A stretch of 64,000 bases of DNA. Source: Pelomonas sp. Root405. GTDB taxonomy: Bacteria; Pseudomonadota; Gammaproteobacteria; Burkholderiales; Burkholderiaceae_C. Below the pieces are notes generated by a model. The model did not search any database and was not told where the DNA came from. It saw nothing but the letters and a program-made list of their open reading frames with translations. The translations under genes were made by a program, and so were the position numbers. The stretch spans positions 278,500 to 342,499 of the forward strand of contig NZ_LMDU01000016.1 of the NCBI RefSeq assembly GCF_001425165.1. The letters run 5' to 3'. Positions 49,436 through 57,177 of this stretch are shown in pieces (within the stretch, counting starts at the first letter, position 1; the number at the start of each line of letters is the position of its first letter).

Positions 49436-49640
49436 CACCGCGGTCCGCAGGCTGTCGACGCGGACGATGCCGAGCACGGGGCCGAAGATTTCTTCCTGTT
49501 GCGCATGCCGGGCGTCTGTCCGCCAGCACCTTGCCGTGCTCGTCTGTGATGAGGCGGCAGATGGTGTCAGCATGCGCTTCGAGCAGCTCCTTGAAGCGGC
49601 TCGTCACGCGGGCGCGCTTCAGCGGCGGCGTGTACGCCAT
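49436..49640 (-). pseudogene. remnant of methylmalonate-semialdehyde dehydrogenase (mmsA)
   Basis: Two short pieces of an MmsA-type aldehyde dehydrogenase survive. First is KRARVTSRFKELLEAHAD with TICRLITDEHGKVLAD (49640-49518), from near residues 60-95 of the parent. Then, in another frame, comes QQEEIFGPVLGIVRVDSL (49501-49436), from near residue 390. About 300 residues, including the catalytic Cys, are deleted between them. Not functional. Confidence 0.75.
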
Positions 49641-49987
49641 GCACCTCTACGCCGGCAGCGGCCACCCCTGGTTCAAGACGACGATGCCGTGGACATCGGC
49701 CGACCTGCGGCGCCAGCAGCTCGCTGGCCTGGGCTATCACTCACCCAACCTAGCGCTCACGCACCGCCGCAAGCTGGAGCGCTCGGCCTCGGCGTCTGAC
49801 CAGGAGGGTGTCATCACGCTGATCCTGACCGCCTGGTTTGTAGGTTTGCTCCCCGACCACGACGCCAAGCCCTTTGTCGCCCGCGGTGTCCGCCGACACG
49901 CTGAGTTATGACTGCAGCTTCGCCGGTATCTACCGCAATGATCCCACGCCCACCCGCGCAGCGTGGAAGGCTGGTGCAGGCGCTTGA
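49628..49987 (+). pseudogene. remnant of a LysR-family regulator (C-terminal part)
   Basis: Only the second half of a LysR substrate-binding domain remains: MHLYAGSGHPWFKTTMP, LGYHSPNLALTHRRKLE, then LTAWFVGLLPDHDAKPFVARG. A frameshift near 49895 follows, and the family C-terminus resumes as LSYDCSFAGIYRNDPTPTRA to a stop at 49987. The HTH domain is absent. In many Burkholderiales a LysR gene lies beside mmsA, so this is the other half of the same decayed locus. Confidence 0.7.
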
Positions 49988-50114
49988 AGCGACGCATCGC
50001 GAGCTGAGCGCTAGGAGGCCCAGAGAGGCATCGACGAGGCAGCTCGCAACGTGATTCACCGCGCGGCCCGCAGGCCTACAGCTCGGGCGGCGGCATGATC
50101 GATGCACTCTTTCC

Positions 50115-50882
50115 TCAGCGCACCGCACTCAGCAACTCTTCGTCGACCCAGCGCCGCAGCAGGCCGCCGACGGCGGCGGCCGCGTCCTCGGATGGGAACT
50201 GCTCGGACATTGCCGCGCATACGGCGGCGAAACCCAGGCCGGCGTGCAGGCCCGCAAGCGCGGCGGATTCCAGCGGTTGCAGGCTGCGGAAATGCGGCTG
50301 GTGGCCGCGGCGCCAGATCAGCAGCTCGCCCGGCTCGTCCAGCGGCTCCGCCTCGGGCGGCTCGCGGTCCTGGTCCAGCGCCTGCCAGATGGCCAGCGTG
50401 TTCTGACGCAGCTGCAAGCGGGCATAGGTGGGATGCAGGCTGAACCCGACATCGGCCCAGCGCTCGGGCGCGAGCGCCGCCAGGTCGGCCAGCGTGAGCA
50501 CCGGTGCGTCGGGCCCGTCGAAGGCGCGGCGCAGGGCCCAGTCGAGCTGTGCCAGCTCGGCCACCTGCGGCGCTTCGACGAAGCGGGCGGCCAGCGTGTC
50601 GGGAAAGTCGTGACCGTACCAACGCAGGCTCGCATGCGTCGAGGCATGGCCTTCGACATGCGCGAGCGCGGCCGCGTTGAAGTGCTCGTCGCCCAGGTAG
50701 AGCAGCGTGTGGCCGAAGCTGTCGCGGAGCGTGTCGACCAGGCGCATGCGGTAGGCATGGTGATAGATGTGCAAACGGCGCGCGGTGCCGATGCCGCTTG
50801 CGCGAATGTGCGTGGCAATGGCCGCGTCACCGGTCAGCAAATGCCGCTGAAAGTCCACTTGCAGTTGTGCCAGCGAAGTCAT
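50115..50882 (-). CDS. bufC: DUF2063/HvfC-type partner of a DUF692 enzyme (bufferin operon)
   Basis: 255 residues. The N-terminal DUF2063 domain (putative DNA-binding fold) is about 5-95: [47 protein letters not shown]-terminal winged-helix-like part ends [18 protein letters not shown]. Proteins of this type form a complex with the DUF692 oxidase and help present the peptide precursor. Its start overlaps the DUF692 stop by four bases (ATGA), which couples the two. Confidence 0.85.
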   Translation of the reverse strand: MTSLAQLQVDFQRHLLTGDAAIATHIRASGIGTARRLHIYHHAYRMRLVDTLRDSFGHTLLYLGDEHFNAAALAHVEGHASTHASLRWYGHDFPDTLAARFVEAPQVAELAQLDWALRRAFDGPDAPVLTLADLAALAPERWADVGFSLHPTYARLQLRQNTLAIWQALDQDREPPEAEPLDEPGELLIWRRGHQPHFRSLQPLESAALAGLHAGLGFAAVCAAMSEQFPSEDAAAAVGGLLRRWVDEELLSAVR

Positions 50883-51712
50883 GCGGCATCACGCCAAGCC
50901 GTGACCTCGGCGGCGATGCCGCGGGCGATGTCCAGTTCCGCGATCAGCTCGGGCAGCGGCGGGATGTGGTCGTCGCGTTCGATCATCGTCGGCACCGGGC
51001 CGAAGCGCCGCAGCGCCTCGCGGTACAGCGACCAGACGGCGGGCGCCACCGGGTGGTCGTGCGTGTCCACGAGGTGGTCGCCATGGTCGGTGTGGCCGGC
51101 CAGGTGGACCTGGCGCACGCGCGCGGGCGGCAGCTGGCGCAAGTAGTCCAACGCGTCGAAGCCGTGGTTGACGGCGCTGACGTGGATGTTGTTGATGTCG
51201 ACCAGCAGCTCGCAATCCGCCTCGGCGCAGAGCGCGCTCAGGAACTGCGCTTCGTCCATCGTCGAATGCTCGAACTCGACATAGCTGGACACGTTCTCCA
51301 GCCCCAGTCGCCGGCCCAGCGCGTCCTGCACCTGGCGCACATTGCCGGCCACGATGCGCAGCGCTTCATCCGTGCAGGGCAAGGGCAGCAGGTCATGCAG
51401 TTGGTGGCCGTTGGTGCCGGTCCAGCACAGGTGGTCGGACACCCAGGCCGGCTGCACGCGCCGCGCCAGTGCGGCCAGGGTCTGCAGATAGCCCTGGTCG
51501 ACGCCCTGCGCCGAGCCGATCGACAGGGACACGCCGTGCATCACCATCGGATAGCGCTCACGCAGCGCATCCAGCATGGCCAACGGCTTGCCGCCGGGGA
51601 CCATGTAGTTGTCGCTGACGATCTCCAGCCAGTCCACGCGCTGGGGCGCGGCGAGGAAGGCACCGTAGTGCGCCGTCCGCAGCCCGAGGCCGAAGCTGTC
51701 GCTGGAGATCAT
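50879..51712 (-). CDS. bufB: DUF692 multinuclear iron (MNIO) oxidative enzyme
   Basis: 277 residues, TIM barrel of the DUF692/MNIO family. Metal-binding positions are visible: [63 protein letters not shown] and [11 protein letters not shown]. Such enzymes modify cysteines of a small secreted peptide (oxazolone/thioamide or thiooxazole formation), making metal-binding RiPPs. [10 protein letters not shown] at 51712 is the start, 11 bp after the Cys-rich peptide gene. The peptide and the DUF2063 protein are its expected substrate and partner. Confidence 0.93.
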   Translation of the reverse strand: MISSDSFGLGLRTAHYGAFLAAPQRVDWLEIVSDNYMVPGGKPLAMLDALRERYPMVMHGVSLSIGSAQGVDQGYLQTLAALARRVQPAWVSDHLCWTGTNGHQLHDLLPLPCTDEALRIVAGNVRQVQDALGRRLGLENVSSYVEFEHSTMDEAQFLSALCAEADCELLVDINNIHVSAVNHGFDALDYLRQLPPARVRQVHLAGHTDHGDHLVDTHDHPVAPAVWSLYREALRRFGPVPTMIERDDHIPPLPELIAELDIARGIAAEVTAWRDAA

Positions 51713-51723
51713 CGCGGCGCGCC

Positions 51724-52017
51724 TTACTTCTTGGCGGCCAGGTCGCCGATGGTGCCGTCCTTGCCCAGGCATTCCTTGGCCGTCATGCCCTTGAAGCCAT
51801 GGCCCTTGCAGGCGTTCTGGCCCTTGCAGGCGTTCTCGGTCGTCTTGCAGTCGCTGTTGCCCTTGCACTCATGGACGCCATAGCAATGCACCTTGTCGCT
51901 GGCGGCCACGGCCAGGCCGCTGCTTCCAGCAGGCGGCGCGGCTGCGATAGCGGCGGCGGACAGGGCGAACAGGGCGGCGGCGGCGGCCAGTGAGCCAGCG
52001 GATTGGGTCTTGGTCAT
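51724..52017 (-). CDS. bufA: bufferin-type Cys-rich metallophore precursor
   Basis: 97 residues with Shine-Dalgarno GGAG. A long N-terminal signal (about 1-38, Ala-rich) is followed by a core with six cysteines: [32 protein letters not shown], then [10 protein letters not shown]. The repeated CKG pattern matches the BufA2-like group of periplasmic bufferins, which bind copper or other metals after modification of some cysteines. The choice of subgroup is my judgement. It is the first gene of a three-gene operon with the MNIO enzyme and DUF2063 partner. Confidence 0.88.
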   Translation of the reverse strand: MTKTQSAGSLAAAAALFALSAAAIAAAPPAGSSGLAVAASDKVHCYGVHECKGNSDCKTTENACKGQNACKGHGFKGMTAKECLGKDGTIGDLAAKK

Positions 52018-52419
52018 GCGAGTAACTCCATGCGGGTTGCACCGGCAGACCGTGTGGCCCGCGCTGGCGACGGCTGAGGGCCGCAGACGGTAGTCGTCGA
52101 AGGTGCGCACTCCTTACAGGCGGCGTTGGAGTCCGCTCAACTCGCCCAGCCGCACGCGCGGCTCTTCGACCAAGCTCAGGCGCAGCAGACATTGGTGGCG
52201 GGGCCTGGAGCCAGGCGCCAAATGCGCTGTGCCCTTCTTAGCGGGCACACGGCCGGTGTTGTGCGAACGTGAGCATGCAATAGCAGTGCACGGCGGCGAC
52301 GCGGGACAAGCCCAGCGTCGGTGTCTCCCGCGCGGGCGGGGAGGCCAGCTCGGATGCAGCGTCAGAGTGGCGGCCAGCGCTGGAGCGCCCGACCCCTGCA
52401 GCAGTTCTAGACCGACGCC
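52018..52419. other. 402-bp region upstream of the bufferin operon
   Basis: It separates the start of the Cys-rich peptide gene from the stop of the next PEP-CTERM gene; both are on the minus strand. It should hold the bufferin promoter. Many bufferin operons are driven by an ECF sigma factor, but I could not find a convincing ECF -35/-10 pair at the right spacing, and no sigma or anti-sigma gene is adjacent. No protein fragment is recognised. Confidence 0.5.
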
Positions 52420-53019
52420 TTACCTTTGGCGACGCGCCACCCAGACGCCTGCCAACGCCAGCCCAGCGAGTGCCAGGCTGGCGGGCTCGGGCAAGGGCTG
52501 GGGCACAAGGGTCGCTGCGCCGCCGCTCAGCTGGATCGAATAGTTTCCGACGTAAAGCGGATTGGGCGGGTTGGCCTGGCCTGCGCCGTCAATGGCGAGT
52601 ACATATTCATTGCCGCTGATGAGCCCGAAATAGCTCAACGTCGCCGTGGCGTTGGCATAGCTGATGAAGCCTGAAGGACCGATGCCCGTGAATCCGCCCA
52701 GATCGACACCGGTGCCGGAGTACAGCTCGAATGCCGGAAAGGTGTTGCCTGGGAACGGCGTGTTCACGTAAGGACCTTCGGCGATCGTCAGCCCGCCGGC
52801 GCCCGTGTACAGGAAGCGGAAGTAGTCGACGTCGCCCGTGGTGAGCGTGCCCGAGATCGCGTCCAGGGACTGGCTGACCGGCGTGAAAGCGCTCTGCGCC
52901 GTCGCGAACGTGCCGCCCGCATCGCCGATCTCCAAGTACACGATGCCGGCCTGCGTCGCAGACGCTCCAGCGAGGACCAGCGCGCTGACCAGCGCCGAAC
53001 GGACATTTGCCATCAACAT
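52420..53019 (-). CDS. PEP-CTERM sorting domain protein
   Basis: 199 residues from ATG 53019, with AAAGGG upstream. Signal peptide: MLMANVRSALVSALVLAGAS, cleaved near TQA. The mature region (about 25-170) is a DVUA0089-like beta domain with GDVDYFRFLYTG, FPAFELYSGTG and NEYVLAIDG. Such a domain occurs in secreted calcium-binding or matrix proteins. The C-terminus LPEPASLALAGLALAGVWVA then RRQR is the exosortase signal. Part of a loose group of PEP-CTERM genes between 52 and 60 kb. Confidence 0.85.
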   Translation of the reverse strand: MLMANVRSALVSALVLAGASATQAGIVYLEIGDAGGTFATAQSAFTPVSQSLDAISGTLTTGDVDYFRFLYTGAGGLTIAEGPYVNTPFPGNTFPAFELYSGTGVDLGGFTGIGPSGFISYANATATLSYFGLISGNEYVLAIDGAGQANPPNPLYVGNYSIQLSGGAATLVPQPLPEPASLALAGLALAGVWVARRQR

Positions 53020-53235
53020 GGGAATTCCCTTTGCAGGCGCAGTCCGCGGCGCGAACTTGCACCTGCGTTGAAGCACGATCCGAGCCACAGCACCCGCCAA
53101 GCCGCCGGATCGAGCGCGGTTCGCCCATGGGATACCGGCGCAGCGTGCGGTGCAAGGCTCAATGGCGACGTGGTCTACGCGCGGCGGCTTGTAAGCATTC
53201 CCGACAAGCCCGCACCGCGGCGCCGCCTGCTGCCG

Positions 53236-54042
53236 TTACTGCCCCGCGCTCGCGCGCAGCGCCGACAGCTCCAGCCGCAACGTCGCGTTCTCAAGCTCCA
53301 GCGCTGCGACACGCTGGCGCAGCGATGCCAGCGTGGCGTCGGACGCGGGCGTTGCACCAGTCGCCGCATCGTCTGCCGGCGCCTGGTCTTCCTGCGCCAG
53401 CGGCTTGCGCCTGGCCTCGCGCACGCGCTTGGCGGCCTGCTTGAGCTCGACGGCACCGGCCGTGGCGGCGGCGGTCTGCTCGTCAGCCGGCAGCGTGGCC
53501 ACTGCGGCGGCGGCATTGATGGAGATCGTGCCGGCCTTCACCGCGGCGACCAGTTCGGGGGCGCCCTGCTTCTGGATCTTCTCGATCAGCACCACCTGGT
53601 TGCTGCTCAGCCGTGCCGCCTTGGCCAGCGCCTCACGCGTGGCCAAGGGCTGCGCGGCCGGCTCCGTCGCCGGCGCGGCGGCATCCGGCGCGGGCAAGTC
53701 CGCGGTGCTGCGCGCGCGCTGTCCGGCCACGATCTCGCGCTGGCGCAGCGCCAGCACACCACGCTGGAAGTCCGACAGGCTGCGCCGCCCCAGGTGCTGC
53801 TCGATCATCCACAGGTGCACGTCCTCGACCGACTTGAAGCGCGGGTTCTGCACCGTCTGGAAAGGCAGCCCGTGCTTGCGGCAGATGCCGTAGCGGTTGT
53901 GCCCGTCAACCAGCAGGTCGCCCCACAGCACCAGCGCGTCGCGGCAGCCTTCGGCCAGCAGGCTGCGCTCCAGCGCTTCGTGCTCCTCCGGCGTCAATGG
54001 GTCGATGTAGGCCTTGAGTTCTTCGTTGACGACGATGTCCAT
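53236..54042 (-). CDS. orphan ParB/Srx-domain protein
   Basis: 268 residues from MDIVVNEELKAYIDPL. The N-terminal ParB/sulfiredoxin-like domain has LTPEEHEALERSLLAEG, LVLWGDLLVDGHNRYGIC (the GHxR phosphate box appears as GHNR) and RRSLSDFQRGVLAL. A helical middle carries a possible HTH (ATREALAKAARLSSNQVVLIEKI), and the C-terminus is a coiled coil (about 235-265). There is no parA, integrase or plasmid gene nearby, so chromosome or plasmid partition is not supported. A sequence-specific DNA-binding or CTPase role is possible. Confidence 0.7.
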   Translation of the reverse strand: MDIVVNEELKAYIDPLTPEEHEALERSLLAEGCRDALVLWGDLLVDGHNRYGICRKHGLPFQTVQNPRFKSVEDVHLWMIEQHLGRRSLSDFQRGVLALRQREIVAGQRARSTADLPAPDAAAPATEPAAQPLATREALAKAARLSSNQVVLIEKIQKQGAPELVAAVKAGTISINAAAAVATLPADEQTAAATAGAVELKQAAKRVREARRKPLAQEDQAPADDAATGATPASDATLASLRQRVAALELENATLRLELSALRASAGQ

Positions 54043-54117
54043 GGAAACCGGGTGCGCGCTTTGGGGCAAAAGGGGCCGGATTCTAGAGATCGCCGATGCC
54101 GCTACAGCGGCGCCGCG

Positions 54118-54666
54118 TCACCCGCCCGAGATGTCCGTGGCGACCGCGCTCAGGTCGTTGTCGAACTGGTGGCCGCCGCGCGCCAGCGGCCGGGTGGTGG
54201 CGCGGGGCAGCCGGGCCGCATGCAATGCCAGGTGAGCGAAGGGCACCGTTTCGTCGTCGCGGCAGTGATAGATGGTGATGCGCCCGACTGCCGCCAGCTG
54301 GTCTCCCAGGTCGGGCGGCAGCACCAGCTCGTCAAAGACCCACTGCTCGCCGTCCCACGCCGGCGCGGCGAGCAGGAACAGCGCCGCAATGGGCACGGGC
54401 GGCGTCTGCTCCGCCAGGTAGCGCAGCAGCATCGACCCGCCGAGCGAATGCCCGACCAGCGTCACCGCGCCACGCAGCGGCGACAGCTCGGCGGCGATCT
54501 GCGCCTTCCATGGCTCCAGGCTCGGGTCGTCTTCGCCGTGCATGCGCGGGTAATGCACCTCGTAGCCGTCGCCAAGCGCCTGCCGCAGCGAGGCCGCCAG
54601 CGGCGCGTCGGCCGCATGGGCGCCCTCGCCACCGCCCTGGATAAAGAGCACGTGTTTCTTGGTCAT
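54118..54666 (-). CDS. RBBP9/YdeN-like alpha/beta hydrolase
   Basis: 182 residues from MTKKHVLFIQGGGEGAH. A compact serine hydrolase: oxyanion loop FIQGGGEGAHA, nucleophile in LVGHSLGGSML, acid in HCRDDETVP and His in ARGGHQFDND. It lacks a signal peptide. Substrate unknown. It stands alone between the ParB-like gene and a PEP-CTERM gene. Confidence 0.85.
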   Translation of the reverse strand: MTKKHVLFIQGGGEGAHAADAPLAASLRQALGDGYEVHYPRMHGEDDPSLEPWKAQIAAELSPLRGAVTLVGHSLGGSMLLRYLAEQTPPVPIAALFLLAAPAWDGEQWVFDELVLPPDLGDQLAAVGRITIYHCRDDETVPFAHLALHAARLPRATTRPLARGGHQFDNDLSAVATDISGG

Positions 54667-54916
54667 GCGGCGTCCTGCATTGGCTGTGAGGCGTTGGGGC
54701 AAGCGCGATGCCCTCCCGGCGGCGCGCTTGCAACGTCCCGTTGCAACTGCCGCCCGCCGTGTCCCATGAAGCAATCACAAGCGGCCCTCGCCATGGGGCA
54801 GCAAAAACATGAACTGATCAGTACAGTAATTGAACCGCTTGGTTCTTTTCGAAACCTAGCGGTTGGCCGAGCGGATGGCTTGGCTCCCGCAACAACCTCG
54901 ATTGACAGGAGTCCTC

Positions 54917-55567
54917 ATGAAATCTTCCCTCGTACTTGCCGGCGTCGCGCTGGCCGCCGGGCTGGCTGCGGGCACCGCACAGGCGCAGGCGCTGCCCATC
55001 GTCGACGGCTTCACGTCGGTGCGACTGGATGCCGCACCCACGCTGACCGGCGCGGGCGTGACCGTCGGCCTGCTGGGCAGCGCCCTGTTTTCGCCGGGCA
55101 GCAACGGCATCCCGCTCGTGTATTTCCCCGTCACCGGCGGCGCCATCGACACGGCCACCTTCGCCGGCAGCATCGAGCACGCCGGCAGCGGCCTGTCGCT
55201 GACCCGCGCCGGCACCACCGTCAACCTCAGCGACTTCGTCATCGACACCGTCGGCGGCCAGCTCACGGGCCAGGTGAACATCGGCGCCACGACCTTGTCG
55301 AACGTGTCGTTGTTCAGCATCGGCCTCACCGGGTCGCCCGCGGCGCCCTTCTCGTTGTCGTTGACAGCCACGGCCGCCGGCGCATTAACCTCGGCGCTCG
55401 GCCTGCCCGACCTGACGGGCGTGCAGGTCGGCTCGGCCAGCACCCTGCCCATCACGGCCGCGGTGCCCGAGCCCGCCACCTATGCCGCCATGCTGGGCGG
55501 CTTGGGCCTGCTGGGGCTGGTGACACGCCGCCGCGCCAAGGCCAACGCCGCGCCGGCCCTGGCGTAG
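54917..55567 (+). CDS. PEP-CTERM sorting domain protein
   Basis: 216 residues with AGGAG upstream. Signal peptide: MKSSLVLAGVALAAGLAAG, cleaved near AQA. The mature part is Gly/Ala/Thr-rich with repeated beta strands and no recognised fold. The C-terminus VPEPATYAAMLGGLGLLGLV followed by TRRRAKANAAPALA is a PEP-CTERM signal with a rather long tail. The region just upstream (54805-54860) is unusually AT-rich for this genome and has a 10-bp palindrome (ACTGATCAGT, 54813-54822). A strong hairpin follows the gene. Confidence 0.85.
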   Translation: MKSSLVLAGVALAAGLAAGTAQAQALPIVDGFTSVRLDAAPTLTGAGVTVGLLGSALFSPGSNGIPLVYFPVTGGAIDTATFAGSIEHAGSGLSLTRAGTTVNLSDFVIDTVGGQLTGQVNIGATTLSNVSLFSIGLTGSPAAPFSLSLTATAAGALTSALGLPDLTGVQVGSASTLPITAAVPEPATYAAMLGGLGLLGLVTRRRAKANAAPALA

Positions 55568-55573
55568 TGCAGT

Positions 55574-55605
55574 AGCAGGCGGCCACCCGCGGCCGGCCGC
55601 CTGCT
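55574..55605 (+). terminator. strong hairpin after the PEP-CTERM gene
   Basis: A perfect 11-bp stem, AGCAGGCGGCC/GGCCGCCTGCT, with a 10-nt loop, starting 7 bp after the stop codon. It is followed by CCTTCC rather than a clean T-run. Probably terminates the gene at 54917. Confidence 0.6.
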
Positions 55606-55688
55606 CCTTCCACGCGTAGGCGAAAGTTGACGGCCGGGGTTGGCGCTTTCTGACGCACCGCCCGTGCGGTGGCGGCCAGCATGGCCGC

Positions 55689-57158
55689 ATGAACCTCATC
55701 GTCGTGACCGACCAGTTGCATGACTGGTTCCAGCTTCCCGCCGCCGCCGTCGTCACTGCACGCCACTACCTCGCCGACGCAGTCGCCGCGCAGGCCGGCG
55801 ACGCCTCGGTGCTCAACCTTTGCCGCACCGGGCGCTACCAGGGGAGGGGCTATTACGTCTCGCTGTTGGCGGAGGCGCGCGGCCACCGGCCGGTGCCGGA
55901 GGTCAAGTCCATCGAGGACCTCAAGGCAGAGGCCTTCGTGCAGGCCATCGCCAGCCGCATCGACCCGCTGGTGCAGGACACGCTGCGGCACGACGCCAGC
56001 GACCGCTTCGAGCTGGATGTCTACCTGGGCCGCGACCCCTCGAAGCGCCATGACGCACTCGCCGAGCGCCTGTACGCCGAAGCGCGCCTGCCGCTGCTGC
56101 GCGTGCTGTTCCGCCGCGAGCAGGGCCGCTGGGCGCTCGACGCGTTGCAATCCATCGGCCTGGCCGACGTGCCCTCGCAGGACCGCGCCTTCCTGCTGCA
56201 AACCGTGCAGGGCCTGGGCGCCGCCTCGGGTGACGATGCCCCGCGGCGCCGCACCGACCGGCCGCGCCTGGCCATCCTGTGGGACCGCGACGAGCCGCAC
56301 AAGCCGTCGGACGAAGCGGCGCTGCAGCGCTTTGTTGACGCGGCGCCGCTGGTGGGCCTGGAGGCCGAGCTGATCGGCCCCGCCGACCTGGAACGCCTGC
56401 CAGAGTTCGACGCCCTGTTCAACCGCGCCAGCCCCGAGGTGGACGGCATCGTCTACGAATTCGTGCGCCGAGCCGAGGCGATGGGCCTGCCGGTCGTCGA
56501 CGACCCCGAATCCATCCTGCGCTGCCTGAACAAGGCCTATATGCACGAGCTGATGAGCCGGCACCGCATCGCCCAGCCGCGCAGCCTCATCGTGCACCGC
56601 GACAGCCTCGACCAGATCGTGCCTACGCTCGGCCTGCCCTGCGTCATCAAGCTGCCGGACAGCGGCTTTGGCCTGGACGTGCTGAAGATCGAATCCGAGG
56701 CGCAGCTGCGACAGGAGGCCGAGCGCTTCCTGAAGGTGTCGGAGCTGTTCGTCGCCCAGGAGTGGCTGCCCAGCGAGTTCGACTGGCGGGTGGGCGTCTA
56801 CGACGGGCGGCCACTCTTCGTCGCCAAGTACTGGATGGCGCCGGGCCACTGGAAGATCCTGCAAGAGACCGAGGGCAGCGACGAACTCATCGAGGGCAAG
56901 ACCGAGGCGATGACCATCGGCGAGGCGCCGCGGCAGGTGATCGAGACCGCCGTGCGGGCGGCCAACCTGATCGGGCGCGGCCTGTACGGCGTGGACCTGA
57001 AGCAGGTGGAGGACCGGGTCTACCTCATCGAGGTCAACTGCAACCCCAACATCGACGCCGGCAACGAAGACCAGGTGCTGGGCGAGGCGCTCTACCGCGA
57101 GGTGCTGGGCGTGTTCGCGCGCCGCATTGCCGAGCGCCGGCGCGGCGCGGCCGCCTGA
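55689..57158 (+). CDS. RimK-like ATP-grasp ligase with RLAN domain
   Basis: 489 residues. The N-terminal RLAN (RimK-like ATP-grasp N-terminal) domain covers about 1-190 (VVTDQLHDWFQLPAA, GRYQGRGYYVSLLAEARGH). ATP-grasp covers about 200-485, with NKAYMHELMSRHRIAQP, PCVIKLPDSGFGLDV, EWLPSEFDWRVGV and the Mg-binding VYLIEVNCNPNIDAG. Family members form amide bonds between a carboxylate and an amino compound. It is 19 bp upstream of a leucyl aminopeptidase gene, so synthesis and cleavage of a peptide bond may be paired. The substrate is unknown. Confidence 0.88.
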   Translation: MNLIVVTDQLHDWFQLPAAAVVTARHYLADAVAAQAGDASVLNLCRTGRYQGRGYYVSLLAEARGHRPVPEVKSIEDLKAEAFVQAIASRIDPLVQDTLRHDASDRFELDVYLGRDPSKRHDALAERLYAEARLPLLRVLFRREQGRWALDALQSIGLADVPSQDRAFLLQTVQGLGAASGDDAPRRRTDRPRLAILWDRDEPHKPSDEAALQRFVDAAPLVGLEAELIGPADLERLPEFDALFNRASPEVDGIVYEFVRRAEAMGLPVVDDPESILRCLNKAYMHELMSRHRIAQPRSLIVHRDSLDQIVPTLGLPCVIKLPDSGFGLDVLKIESEAQLRQEAERFLKVSELFVAQEWLPSEFDWRVGVYDGRPLFVAKYWMAPGHWKILQETEGSDELIEGKTEAMTIGEAPRQVIETAVRAANLIGRGLYGVDLKQVEDRVYLIEVNCNPNIDAGNEDQVLGEALYREVLGVFARRIAERRRGAAA

Positions 57159-57177
57159 CGCCGGGCGTGGGGCCACC

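Noticed and set aside
52018..52140. ECF-sigma promoter for the bufferin operon
   Set aside because: TGTAAGGA and CGTC-like pieces are present but about 23 bp apart, too far for a standard ECF promoter.
53236..54042. ParB-like gene as a sign of an integrated plasmid or phage
   Set aside because: There is no parA, replication, integrase or phage gene within reach, and base composition matches the surroundings.
54813..54860. Palindrome ACTGATCAGT and short hairpin GAACC-GCTT-GGTTC upstream of a PEP-CTERM gene
   Set aside because: Suggestive of an operator or terminator, but single copies, no regulator nearby and no clear promoter. Mentioned with the gene only.
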